46,083 bases of DNA, taken from a bacterium. GTDB lineage: Bacteria > Bacteroidota > Bacteroidia > Bacteroidales > Muribaculaceae. Shown one piece after another: positions 17,565-25,408 of this stretch; the first letter of the stretch is position 1; each line of letters opens with the position of its first letter. Location: contig JAAVBX010000014.1 in the NCBI GenBank assembly GCA_014802625.1, positions 1-46,083 on the forward strand. The letters are read 5' to 3'. A program made the position numbers and the translations under genes. The notes beneath the pieces are model-generated. The model was given only the letters and a program-made list of their open reading frames with translations, was not told the origin of the DNA and did no database searches.

Positions 17565-18692
17565 ATGATTCTCAACAATATAGAAATCCTTGATTTCAAG
17601 AACATCTCCGACGCGCGCCTCGAATTCTCTCCGGGTGTCAACTGCCTCGTCGGGCTCAACGGCATGGGGAAGAGCAATCTTCTCGAAGCCATACATCTCA
17701 TGTGTCTCGCCAGAGGCATGTCGTCGATGCCGGAAAGCGCCCTCATCCGCCATGGCGCGGATATGCTCGGGGTAAAAGGGAATTTCACTTCCGACGCAGG
17801 CACTCCCGAGACAGTCGCTGTCGGCATCGTCAAAGGAAAGGGGAAATCGCTCAAACGCAACGGCAAGGAATATGACCGCATCTCGCGACATATAGGAGCG
17901 TTTCCTCTGGTCAGCGTGACTCCGGCCGATTCCATGCTGGTCACAGGCAGCGCCGAGGAACGCCGGCGGCTGACAGATATGGTTATCTCTCAGGCCGATG
18001 CCTCATATCTGAGCCATCTCATCCGATACACCCGCTCTCTCGAGAGCCGCAACAGGATGTTGCGCGCCGGTGTGCGCGACAATCTCCTCTACGAATCGAT
18101 CGAGACAGCCATGGAGCAAGCCGCCGTCGAGATTCACCGTGCCCGCCGCGAATGGGTGGAGGCTATCGGCCCGCGCCTGTCCTCCTATTATTCCCTCATA
18201 GCCGGCAATGCCGAGACCGCCTCGCTGGGCTATAAGTCGGTGCTCAATGAAGCCTCGCTGCATGATGTGCTTGCCGAATACCGCCAAAAGGATATCGTGC
18301 TCGGATATACCTCCCGTGGTCCCCACCGCGACGACCTCTCGATGTCGCTCGGCGACTATTCGATGCGCCGGCTCGGCAGTCAGGGCCAGGTGAAGTCTTT
18401 CACCCTCGCCCTGCGTCTGGCAATTTTCGATTACCTCAAGGAAGCGGGAGGGAAGACCCCCCTGCTCCTTCTTGACGATATCTTCGACAAGCTCGACGCC
18501 TCCCGGGTGGAGCATATCCTCCACATGGTGAGCGAGGGTGATAATTTCGGCCAGATTTTCATCACCGATACCAACCGGGGCCATATCGACACCATCCTCT
18601 CCAGTCTCGGAGGAGAGCCTAAGCTTTTTGAGGTTTCATCAGGTGTCTTCACCGATATTTCCACCGCTAAGGAGGAGCTGCCCGATGGATAG
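17565..18692 (+). CDS. recF: DNA replication and repair protein RecF
   Basis: RecF is an SMC-like ATPase that loads RecA at single-strand gaps together with RecO and RecR. The 375-residue product has Walker A GLNGMGKS at residues 30-37, the ABC signature region SQGQVKSFTLALRLA and Walker B LLLLDDIFDKLD, all in the expected order. It overlaps the following DUF721 gene by eight bases, and an AAGGAGGA sequence inside recF sits just ahead of that start. Confidence 0.96.
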   Translation: MILNNIEILDFKNISDARLEFSPGVNCLVGLNGMGKSNLLEAIHLMCLARGMSSMPESALIRHGADMLGVKGNFTSDAGTPETVAVGIVKGKGKSLKRNGKEYDRISRHIGAFPLVSVTPADSMLVTGSAEERRRLTDMVISQADASYLSHLIRYTRSLESRNRMLRAGVRDNLLYESIETAMEQAAVEIHRARREWVEAIGPRLSSYYSLIAGNAETASLGYKSVLNEASLHDVLAEYRQKDIVLGYTSRGPHRDDLSMSLGDYSMRRLGSQGQVKSFTLALRLAIFDYLKEAGGKTPLLLLDDIFDKLDASRVEHILHMVSEGDNFGQIFITDTNRGHIDTILSSLGGEPKLFEVSSGVFTDISTAKEELPDG

Positions 18693-18978
18693 AAAAGAAA
18701 TCAGCTCGATAGGTGATGTTCTCCGTCAGGTAATCGCCGAAAACGACATGCAGGATCGCCTCGACGAACTGAAGGCCGCCTCCGGATGGAGAGCCGTCGT
18801 CGGCGATTATGTGGCCGATTTAACCTGCACCCCTTATGTACGCAATGGAGCCATGACGGTCCGTGTCCCCGACGCCGGATTACGCCATGAACTCTCAATG
18901 CACCGCTCCGCCATAATCAACGACCTCAACCGCATCGCCGGCCGACAGGTCATCAAATCAATCAGATTCATATCCTGA
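18685..18978 (+). CDS. DUF721 / DciA-like protein
   Basis: A 97-residue protein of the DUF721 family; DciA members load the replicative helicase DnaB in bacteria without DnaC. The pattern SIGDVLRQVIAENDMQDRL, then ASGWRAVVG, then LTCTPYVRNGAMTVRV fits the family. The start ATG at 18685 overlaps the end of recF. A Shine-Dalgarno-like AAGGAGGA at 18669-18676, rare in this window, supports that start. The recF-DUF721 pairing is common in Bacteroidota. The helicase-loading role is inferred. Confidence 0.85.
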   Translation: MDRKEISSIGDVLRQVIAENDMQDRLDELKAASGWRAVVGDYVADLTCTPYVRNGAMTVRVPDAGLRHELSMHRSAIINDLNRIAGRQVIKSIRFIS

Positions 18979-18980
18979 CT

Positions 18981-19424
18981 ATGGAAAGACAACTTCCCGA
19001 TCTCGCCGACTTCCACCATTCGATTCCCGTGCAGCTACGCTTCAACGACATCGACATTCTCGGCCACGTCAACAATATTGTTTATTTCTCCCTATATGAC
19101 CTGGCAAAAGCCAGATTTCTGGAAACTATGCGGAAGGGACACATCGATTTCCGAAAAGTGGAGTGTGTCATCGCCAACATCAACTGCAGCTACATAAAGC
19201 AGATCCGGTTCGGAGAAGAAATAGAGGTGCTCACACGCTGCATCCGTCTCGGCGAACGCAGCTTCACGCTCCAGCAATGCCTTGTGGAGAGTCCCACACG
19301 CGAGATTCGTTCCGTTTGTGAAACGGTAATGGTCTGCTTCGACCCTGAAACCGGCAAATCGGCGCCCATGAGTCCGGAGCTCCGCTCGGCCCTGATAGCA
19401 TATGAAGACCTTCCCGTCGACTGA
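18981..19424 (+). CDS. Hotdog-fold acyl-CoA thioesterase (4HBT family)
   Basis: A 147-residue single hotdog domain. The N-terminal FNDIDILGHVNNIVY block, with Asp23/Asp25 and His29-Asn-Asn, is the 4HBT active-site signature. The substrate is an acyl-CoA or acyl-ACP, but its chain type cannot be read. It begins two bases after the DUF721 stop codon, so it is the last gene of the HAD-to-thioesterase run. A small inverted repeat follows (CAGCC..GGCTG near 19430), too weak to call a terminator. Confidence 0.88.
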   Translation: MERQLPDLADFHHSIPVQLRFNDIDILGHVNNIVYFSLYDLAKARFLETMRKGHIDFRKVECVIANINCSYIKQIRFGEEIEVLTRCIRLGERSFTLQQCLVESPTREIRSVCETVMVCFDPETGKSAPMSPELRSALIAYEDLPVD

Positions 19425-19514
19425 ATCTCAGCCTGCCGGCTGCAAACCTATCCCCCTATCACATCGTTATATCTGATGAGCATCCCTGTCCGGATTGCTC
19501 ACCCCATGACATTT

Positions 19515-19550
19515 CAGTTCTCCCGGAACTCCCAGTTCTCCCGGAACTCT
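19515..19550. repeat. Two tandem 18-bp units, each an inverted repeat
   Basis: CAGTTCTCCCGGAACTCC at 19515-19532 is followed directly by CAGTTCTCCCGGAACTCT at 19533-19550. Each contains AGTTC-N5-GAACT. They lie about 35 bases before the TPR gene start, where an operator or leader structure would sit. The 160-base gap contains no clear TAnnTTTG box. Confidence 0.8.
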
Positions 19551-19584
19551 CAGATAACAGTTAACTCAATTCATTAGACATAAA

Positions 19585-20718
19585 ATGATTCAGCTCCCTC
19601 TCAATCTCGATGGCCTCGACCCGAAGGGCCGCGACTACGCCATCCTGCGTGAAGCGGAACATAACCGCGCCACCACCGACACTCTCCTGCAAGAGGAGAG
19701 ATATATGGATGCTCTCGAACGCACCGTCAATATCCTCCGCGAACTAAGGGATTTCTCGGATTTCAACCACAAGGAATTCCGTTCCATATTCGCCGCCGTT
19801 CTTTTCGATCTGGCCGAAATCCATTTCCTTCTCAAGGACTACAAGCAGAGCGAGAAGGAACTCGACACCCTCTTCAAGGTCCTCGGCCGTCTGGCCAAGG
19901 AGGATCCCGACCGCTACGGTGAATTCCACATTCTCGCCATGGAACTCGCCGCCCGCATCATACGCTCACGCAAGAAGACGATAGAGATGCTCGTCAAGCA
20001 GCAGCTTCAGACCGAGGCCCTCTATGAAAAGGTCAATGCCGGCGTAGCATCCGCCACCGAACGTCTTGCCGAATCCCTGCGTAAAGTCGGCGAACTGATG
20101 GCGGCCTCCGGTTCCTACAAGGAGGCCCTGAAGTTCTATAACGAGGCCATACGATTCTCGAAGAAGCGCTCGGGACGTGTCGGCCGCAAGGAAATCAAGA
20201 TGACAATCGAGATGGCCGAGGTCATGAGCCGCGTAAAGACCATGCGTCAGCGGGCCAAACGACTGCTGGCCGCAGTCCTTCCGCACGCCATAGCCCTTGA
20301 GACTATCGAACTCGAAGAGGATATCATCGCGCTGATCGAGATGATCGATAAGTTTGAGGACCAACCCTCCAAGTGGAAAGCCTTCATGCAGGGTCTCTCA
20401 GCCATCGGACGCTCGGCCGAACGTGACGATGAGCGCGAACGCCGCCGCGCCGAGAAGGAGGCCGAGAAAGAGAACCGAAAAGCCGAGAAGAAGGCGGAGA
20501 AAGAGGCCCGCAAGGCTGAAAAGGAGGCTAAAAAAGCCGAGAAAGAGGCCAAAAAGGAGGCCCACCGTAAGGAGAAGGAGGCTCGTAAGGAGGCTAAGAA
20601 GGCCAAGAAAGCCGAGCAGGAGGCCAAGGAGAATGAATTGAAAGCCGAGCAGGCGAAACAAAGTGCCGACGAAGTCCGCGCGACTATCGCCGAAACAGAA
20701 AAGAGGGAGGAGAAGTAA
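19585..20718 (+). CDS. TPR-like helical protein with Lys/Glu/Ala coiled-coil tail
   Basis: A 377-residue soluble protein. Residues 10-260 are helical with TPR-like spacing: AEIHFLLKDYKQSEKELD, and GELMAASGSYKEALKFYNEA near 170-190. From about residue 285 the sequence becomes almost pure Glu, Lys, Arg and Ala in heptad-like repeats (AEKEA, KEARKAEKEA), a long charged helix or coiled coil. No signal peptide is present. The stop codon overlaps the ribH ATG (TAATG), so the two are translationally coupled. A TPR protein beside ribH is a pattern I associate with Bacteroidota, but its role is unknown. Confidence 0.85.
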   Translation: MIQLPLNLDGLDPKGRDYAILREAEHNRATTDTLLQEERYMDALERTVNILRELRDFSDFNHKEFRSIFAAVLFDLAEIHFLLKDYKQSEKELDTLFKVLGRLAKEDPDRYGEFHILAMELAARIIRSRKKTIEMLVKQQLQTEALYEKVNAGVASATERLAESLRKVGELMAASGSYKEALKFYNEAIRFSKKRSGRVGRKEIKMTIEMAEVMSRVKTMRQRAKRLLAAVLPHAIALETIELEEDIIALIEMIDKFEDQPSKWKAFMQGLSAIGRSAERDDERERRRAEKEAEKENRKAEKKAEKEARKAEKEAKKAEKEAKKEAHRKEKEARKEAKKAKKAEQEAKENELKAEQAKQSADEVRATIAETEKREEK

Positions 20719-21209
20719 TGTCGACCATACTGAATACCAACGGAGCGGAACTGCGTATTCCGGAACCATATTCCAAAGAGTCATTCGTCTGCGATATCGT
20801 GACGGCCGAATGGAACAGCGACGTGACGTTCGCCCTGCGCGACGGAGCCGTCGACACTCTCCTTAAGGCCGGCGTCTCTCTCGACAATATCCGTTGTTTC
20901 ACCGTCCCCGGTACAGTCGAGCTTATCAATGCGGCCGGAGTCCTCGTGAAACGTCGCCCCGATGCTGTAATAATCATCGGATGCGTCATTCGCGGTGACA
21001 CTCCCCATTTCGACTATGTATGCCAACAGGCCGCACAGGGGGCCGCGATAATCAATGCAAGGGGGGAAACTCCGCTGATCTTCGGTGTGCTGACCGTAGA
21101 TAATCTCGACCAGGCGCTCCAACGCGCCGGCGGAAGCCTCGGCAACAAGGGAGCCGAAGCTGCCGTCGCAGCCATCGAGATGGCTAATTTTCATGCCTCA
21201 ATCTGCTGA
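20718..21209 (+). CDS. ribH: 6,7-dimethyl-8-ribityllumazine synthase
   Basis: RibH condenses the ribityl-pyrimidine with dihydroxybutanone phosphate in the penultimate step of riboflavin synthesis. The 163-residue product has the expected blocks VTAEWNSDVTFALRDGA, FTVPGTVELINAAG, VIIIGCVIRGDTPHFDYVC (with the catalytic His in the last) and GVLTVDNLDQAL. The start ATG shares its A with the stop codon of the TPR gene. No other riboflavin genes adjoin; ribF is 4 kb upstream. Confidence 0.96.
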   Translation: MSTILNTNGAELRIPEPYSKESFVCDIVTAEWNSDVTFALRDGAVDTLLKAGVSLDNIRCFTVPGTVELINAAGVLVKRRPDAVIIIGCVIRGDTPHFDYVCQQAAQGAAIINARGETPLIFGVLTVDNLDQALQRAGGSLGNKGAEAAVAAIEMANFHASIC

Positions 21210-21334
21210 AAATAATTGCGCATTTCCCGGGGAGTATGTGCAATATAATCAATTTGTTTGTTAACAGACGTTAAAATTTAAGTCCAAATCATATTTTTTA
21301 ACCCTTCTGAAGCGGAGATTTGGAAAATAAGCAG

Positions 21335-21342
21335 TAACTTCG
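21335..21342 (+). promoter_or_regulatory. Probable -7 element of the Cys-rich lipoprotein gene
   Basis: TAACTTCG differs from TAnnTTTG at one position. A TTTG at 21319-21322 is too close to be the -33 box, so only the -7 element is proposed. The AT-rich leader of about 45 bases before the ATG fits a well-translated message. Apart from this, the 185-base gap after ribH shows nothing I can name. Confidence 0.4.
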
Positions 21343-21394
21343 CATCGTTTTTGATAGCAAAAGAAACTGTTTTATTATTTTAAATTTTACGGAC

Positions 21395-21604
21395 ATGAAG
21401 AAAGTAGTTCTCGCTCTCGCTGTTGTATTCAGCGTAGCTCTCGTATCTTGCTCCTCCAAGGAGAACAAGGCTGAGGATTCTGTAGTAGCTGACACTGCAG
21501 TTGCTACTGAGCAGGTTGCAACTGACAGCAACTGCTGCAACGATTCAGCTGCTTGCTGCAACGATAGCGCAGCTTGCTGCGACTCAACCAAGACTGCAGA
21601 GTAA
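21395..21604 (+). CDS. Small Cys-rich lipoprotein with CCNDSAA repeats
   Basis: A 69-residue predicted lipoprotein. Residues 1-18 are a signal peptide with lipobox LVSC, lipidated at Cys19. After a short acidic, Val/Ala/Thr-rich linker, three Cys pairs occur exactly seven residues apart (47-48, 54-55, 61-62) in CCNDSAACCNDSAACCDS. I do not know the family. Paired Cys could bind metal or form disulphides. The gene uses GCT, GTT and GAC codons unlike its GCC/CTC-rich neighbours, which together with a strong terminator suggests high expression. It is monocistronic. Confidence 0.85.
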   Translation: MKKVVLALAVVFSVALVSCSSKENKAEDSVVADTAVATEQVATDSNCCNDSAACCNDSAACCDSTKTAE

Positions 21605-21640
21605 ATCTCGGTGAGAGCTCTCCCCTAAGGGAGAACAAAA

Positions 21641-21684
21641 AATCTCGGCTTGATTCCCGAATGGGAATCAAGCCGATTTTTTTT
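21641..21684 (+). terminator. Strong terminator after the lipoprotein gene
   Basis: A perfect 14-bp stem (TCGGCTTGATTCCC at 21645-21658, with its complement at 21663-21676) has a GAAT loop and runs into eight T residues. A smaller hairpin, TCTCCC-CTAA-GGGAGA, precedes it near 21619-21634. Confidence 0.95.
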
Positions 21685-21712
21685 GCAGCCTAGGCCCGGA
21701 TCTTATCAAGCA

Positions 21713-21761
21713 GTCAAATTGTCAAATTGCCAAATTGTCATTATGTCAAATTGTCATTATG
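21713..21761. repeat. Short AT-rich direct repeats
   Basis: Copies of GTCAAATT occur at 21713-21720 and 21721-21728, then CAAATTGTCATTATG is repeated at 21731-21745 and 21747-21761. They lie between two terminators, outside any gene. Confidence 0.75.
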
Positions 21762-21783
21762 ACAACATGTCAGATCTATAAGC

Positions 21784-21817
21784 AAAAAAAGCCGGCGCGT
21801 GCGCGCCGGCTTTTTTT
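21784..21817. terminator. Bidirectional terminator between convergent genes
   Basis: Seven A residues, GCCGGCGCG (21791-21799), a two-base loop, CGCGCCGGC (21802-21810) and seven T residues form a perfect stem readable from both strands. It ends the minus-strand parA operon nine bases after the coiled-coil gene. Confidence 0.95.
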
Positions 21818-21825
21818 GGATTTAT

Positions 21826-22740
21826 TTACTTCATATTGAAATTACGTGAGGCCAGGCGGTTGCCGTCGCAGAAAATCTCCACCTGATAATCACCGGGAGT
21901 CAACGTGGTGTTGGTCTGCCAATAGATGCTCACACTCTGCTCCCCATTATCATATTGGATCTCGCGCGCTCCGCTGGATGCCAGTGACTTTCCGTCGAAC
22001 GTGAATGTCGGGCCACCCCCTAACAGTTCACCCTCAGGTGAGATGATGCGGAGATATACCATCTTGGCCCCGGCCGATGCCGTGTTGTTGGGATTGATTG
22101 TGAAGGATGCACCAAGAGATTTCGCCTTGGATACCTTTTTCTCAACCTTCCCCTTTTTGTTGTATGCCTGGAACGACAGGCCCGATAGGCTCAGTTTCTT
22201 GGCGCGGGCCACGGTCTGTGTCAGCTGCTCATTGTCACGCTGCACCGTAGCCGCCGTCGATGCCAACTGCTCGTTGCGCTGCGTCACCTGCTCGATCTCT
22301 CTGCGAAGTCCTTCATTCTCCTCGCCGAGACGTTTAATCTCCTCCAGATAGTGGCGCACAATCTTTTTCAATGACGCGATCTCTCCCTCAAGTTGCTTTA
22401 TCCGCGCACGGTTCTGAGAATTGGAGGCCTTCTCGGCGGAGAGCTCGCGAAGCAAGCCCTCGACCTTCAGACGAGCGGCATTGTATTGTTGAACCAACGA
22501 ATCATTCTTCAGGTAGATCTGCTGATCCTCATATTGCGAGAAATCGGCATTGAGCTGATTGAATTCATTGGTCAGCAGCAACCGGTCGTTGGCCAGTGCA
22601 AGTGAGTCGACCTTGGCCATGGCATCGTTGGCAGCCTCCGTCTGGCGTGAATTATTGTAGATGAGCACCCCCACCATAGCTATCAAAGCCGCGAAAACCG
22701 CGATGCCCACATAGATGATTATCTTCTGATTCTTATTCAT
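21826..22740 (-). CDS. Membrane-anchored coiled-coil protein with C-terminal beta domain
   Basis: A 304-residue protein. Residues 8-27 form one transmembrane helix with a short cytoplasmic N-terminus, so the rest is probably periplasmic. Residues 35-180 are a long coiled coil (repeated QL, EEIKRLGEENEGLRREIEQ). The C-terminal 120 residues are beta-rich, with a YLRIISPEGELLGGGPTF stretch like an Ig or adhesion fold. I do not recognise a named family. It is the last gene of the parA-parB-DUF5683-transglycosylase run, separated from the transglycosylase gene by an 87-base gap with a perfect hairpin. A role in envelope organisation is plausible but unproven. Confidence 0.8.
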   Translation of the reverse strand: MNKNQKIIIYVGIAVFAALIAMVGVLIYNNSRQTEAANDAMAKVDSLALANDRLLLTNEFNQLNADFSQYEDQQIYLKNDSLVQQYNAARLKVEGLLRELSAEKASNSQNRARIKQLEGEIASLKKIVRHYLEEIKRLGEENEGLRREIEQVTQRNEQLASTAATVQRDNEQLTQTVARAKKLSLSGLSFQAYNKKGKVEKKVSKAKSLGASFTINPNNTASAGAKMVYLRIISPEGELLGGGPTFTFDGKSLASSGAREIQYDNGEQSVSIYWQTNTTLTPGDYQVEIFCDGNRLASRNFNMK

Positions 22741-22754
22741 AGATGATTATATAT

Positions 22755-22792
22755 GGCCGCGCCATAACAGGCATTGGCGCTATGGCGCGGCC
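22755..22792 (-). other. Perfect 12-bp hairpin just before the coiled-coil gene
   Basis: GGCCGCGCCATA at 22755-22766 and TATGGCGCGGCC at 22781-22792 are exact complements around a 14-base loop. On the minus strand the hairpin ends 15 bases before the ATG. No T run follows, so it looks like a leader or mRNA-processing structure rather than a terminator. Confidence 0.75.
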
Positions 22793-22827
22793 CTCGGGTT
22801 ATTTACATTATCCGCTTCTCTATCTTA

Positions 22828-24627
22828 TCAACGCCTCTTGGAGGATGATTTCCTTTTTGTCGATGATTTCTTGGATGAGGATTTCTTTGACGACGAGCTC
22901 TTTTTCGTGCCCGATGAGGCCGACGAGCTCTTGGCCGGAATCTTCAATGTCTTTCCTGCGCGTATGGCGTCGCCCGTCATGCCGTTGGCTTTCTTAAGAT
23001 CGGCTATCGACACGCCATATTTCTTGGAAATCGAAGACAACGATTCCCCATTCTTGATGGAGTGTTCGGTAGTTCTGGCGGCCTGTGTGCTCTTCTTGGA
23101 AGACTGCTGCGAAGTCTTGCTTCTCGACGCGGAGGTCGAGGTGCTCTTTGTCTGAGTGGCGGAGGTCTTCGCCGGGGCGGCGCTCTGGGCACTCTGCGTC
23201 GTGCGTGCGGGCTGCGTGTCGGCCACGGCGAGTGTAGTCTCCACCCTGAGTTTCTGACCCGCTCTCACGGCATTGCGGCGCAGTGAATTCCAACTTCTGA
23301 TATCGCTGACAGTGACGCCGTAGCGTGTGGCTATATCGTTGATGGTCTCCCCTGAGGCCACAGTGTGGGTGACAATACGTTTCTTGGCCGACAGATCGGT
23401 GTTTGACTGACGCGGGCCCTCACCCTCCGTCACCTCCTCGGCCGGCATATCATCAGCATCGCCACGCTGGGCGAGGAGCAACTCCTCTTCACCATCCACG
23501 CTCTCCACACCCGGCAGCTCACCCGGTTCGGCATCTATGCGGCGGGCATATTTCGAAGCCTCGTAGGCCAGGATATCGTTCTCGCTCATTATATAGGCCT
23601 GCACCTGCTGCGCCGGGAGAATAAGCATATATTGTTTCGACGCGCTTGCCGGAATTATCTCGGCGCGGAACTGCGGGTTGAGTATCTTGAGTTCATCCTT
23701 CGGAATATCGAGCACCTTCGAAATCTGGTCGAAATGCACTCTTGATGATACTCCGACCGTGTCGGTCACCAGCGGCTTTGTCGGCAATACGGGGGAGATA
23801 TTATGGTCCTGATAATAGTTCATCACATAGTTGGCCGCGATGAACATGGGCACATATCCTCTTGTCTCCGGCGAGAGATACTGGTATATGCTCCAGAAAT
23901 CATGCTTTTTCGGGTCGCCACCCGCACGGCGTATAGCTTTGTTGACGGCGCCCGGGCCACAGTTGTAGGCAGCTATCGCAAGACTCCAGTCGCCATATGT
24001 GGCATACAGATCGCGCAGCATCTTGGCCGCCACCTTCGATGATTTGTAGGGGTCCCTACGTTCATCGACGAGCGACGATATCTCCAGGCCGTAGCCCTTG
24101 GCCGAGGCCGGCATGAACTGCCACAATCCTCCTGCCCCGGAACGCGACACGGCGTTGGGATCGAGAGCCGACTCGATTATGGGGAGATACTTCAATTCCA
24201 GAGGTAGTTGCTCAGCCTCAAGTGCCTGCTCGAAAATCGGCATATAGTAGGTGCTGAGACCCAGGAGGGAGGCAACAAGCGGACGCCCGCGCTCCATGTA
24301 GCGGTCGATATAACTGCGCACGATCTGATTGAACGGCATATCTATGACCGTAGGCAGATCGGCCAGACGCTGCCGGATAACGGCGTCGGAGGTCGACGGA
24401 TTGCCCGACGTGCGGTAGCGGTCGTCAGTGTCGGTATAGTTCTTCATATACCAGGATTCCAGCAGCTTCTTGCTGTCAGTCTCGAAACTCTCCGGATATA
24501 TGATGGATTCATCGGTGATTGATTCCCGGAGATCAAGCACATTTGGCTTCTTCGGCGCGCCGAGGGCCGTAGCGCCTTGCATGAGCGCCGCCAGCGAAAG
24601 GGTGAATATGATGATTCTGCGTTTCAT
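22828..24627 (-). CDS. LysM lytic murein transglycosylase, MltD-like
   Basis: A 599-residue exported peptidoglycan-cleaving enzyme. A signal peptide (about residues 1-23) precedes an SLT domain at roughly 110-260 with catalytic Glu152 in LPIIESALDP, GAGGLWQFMP and AIAAYNCGPG. Two LysM modules follow: one near 420-465 (HTVASGETINDIATRYGV) and one near 525-570 (HSIKNGESLSSISKKYGV), joined by a Ser/Thr/Gln-rich linker. The tail is a basic Ser/Lys stretch of about 30 residues. It starts 26 bases after the DUF5683 gene, in the parAB operon. There is no lipobox, unlike E. coli MltD. Confidence 0.93.
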   Translation of the reverse strand: MKRRIIIFTLSLAALMQGATALGAPKKPNVLDLRESITDESIIYPESFETDSKKLLESWYMKNYTDTDDRYRTSGNPSTSDAVIRQRLADLPTVIDMPFNQIVRSYIDRYMERGRPLVASLLGLSTYYMPIFEQALEAEQLPLELKYLPIIESALDPNAVSRSGAGGLWQFMPASAKGYGLEISSLVDERRDPYKSSKVAAKMLRDLYATYGDWSLAIAAYNCGPGAVNKAIRRAGGDPKKHDFWSIYQYLSPETRGYVPMFIAANYVMNYYQDHNISPVLPTKPLVTDTVGVSSRVHFDQISKVLDIPKDELKILNPQFRAEIIPASASKQYMLILPAQQVQAYIMSENDILAYEASKYARRIDAEPGELPGVESVDGEEELLLAQRGDADDMPAEEVTEGEGPRQSNTDLSAKKRIVTHTVASGETINDIATRYGVTVSDIRSWNSLRRNAVRAGQKLRVETTLAVADTQPARTTQSAQSAAPAKTSATQTKSTSTSASRSKTSQQSSKKSTQAARTTEHSIKNGESLSSISKKYGVSIADLKKANGMTGDAIRAGKTLKIPAKSSSASSGTKKSSSSKKSSSKKSSTKRKSSSKRR

Positions 24628-24652
24628 TTTTATGTGGGATGGAGGATTAAGA

Positions 24653-25408
24653 TCAGAATGTGAAGGCCCAGTTGAGGCCCAGGGTCGGTTGCCGGTGTCC
24701 GGGGCTATACATCACCGCCGGCGCGACATCCATAGAGATATCCTGCGATATATCGAAATGCGACAGCGAGGCGTCGACATAGGCATCGAGCATACAGAGC
24801 AGATAGACGCCGACACAGCAGATGATGCAGAGGTCTCTGTTACGCCTGTAGTAGTCCTTGCGGCTCTTGAGCGTCTGCGAGAGCCAACTCTTGTCGAGCG
24901 TCGATTCATCTATATTGGGAGGAAAGAAGTCGAGATATGACTTCGTGTCGGGATCATCATCCATGATGTCGGAGTATGCCAGCTGATAGTCGGCAAACAT
25001 CCGGGCATTCCAGCTCGTGCCATAGCCCAGCCCCATATATCCCGCCACGATAATCGGGAGTTTCCAATATCTTCTGTTATAGACCTGCCCGAGACCGGGG
25101 AACAGCGCGCTCATCCATACAGCCCGCGTAGGGTCGGGATTGAACTCTCGCTTGCCATCCAGTCCATATGGATGGTAATCCTTGGAGGTGACGACATTCA
25201 GAGGTGTGTCGTCAGCCCCCTCTTCCGCCGGATTCTCTGTCGCGGGAGTCATCTCTTCCGGCACCCTGACGAGCATCTCGCCGTCGATATAATGCTCCGT
25301 CATACCCTTTTCCGCAGCCACAGTATCGGCAGCCTCGATATTCTGTGCCGCCGCTGTAGTCGGAACAAGGCATAACATGGATATAAGCAAAGCGAGGAGT
25401 CCTTTCAT
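24653..25408 (-). CDS. DUF5683 domain protein, membrane-associated
   Basis: A 251-residue exported or membrane protein. A signal peptide (residues 1-22, ending AAAQ) and an acidic linker lead to the DUF5683 region, with RAVWMSALFPGLGQVYNRRYWKLP at about 93-116 written here in two pieces by its motifs (SALFPGLGQ, NRRYWKLP). Two hydrophobic segments (IIVAGYMGLGYG, LCIICCVGVYLLCMLDAYVD) and a beta-like end follow. The start overlaps the parB stop codon by four bases (ATGA), so it is translationally coupled. Function unknown; its position between parB and a murein hydrolase is typical of the phylum as I know it. Confidence 0.85.
   Translation of the reverse strand: MKGLLALLISMLCLVPTTAAAQNIEAADTVAAEKGMTEHYIDGEMLVRVPEEMTPATENPAEEGADDTPLNVVTSKDYHPYGLDGKREFNPDPTRAVWMSALFPGLGQVYNRRYWKLPIIVAGYMGLGYGTSWNARMFADYQLAYSDIMDDDPDTKSYLDFFPPNIDESTLDKSWLSQTLKSRKDYYRRNRDLCIICCVGVYLLCMLDAYVDASLSHFDISQDISMDVAPAVMYSPGHRQPTLGLNWAFTF

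Noticed and set aside
15946..21394. Possible FMN riboswitch for ribF or ribH
   Set aside because: ribF starts inside the HAD gene, and ribH overlaps the TPR gene, leaving no leader. The 19425-19584 gap shows no FMN-aptamer-like conserved sequence.
21713..21761. CRISPR-like array of short repeats
   Set aside because: Repeats are 8-16 bases with no unique spacers of regular length and no cas genes nearby. They are simple AT-rich direct repeats.
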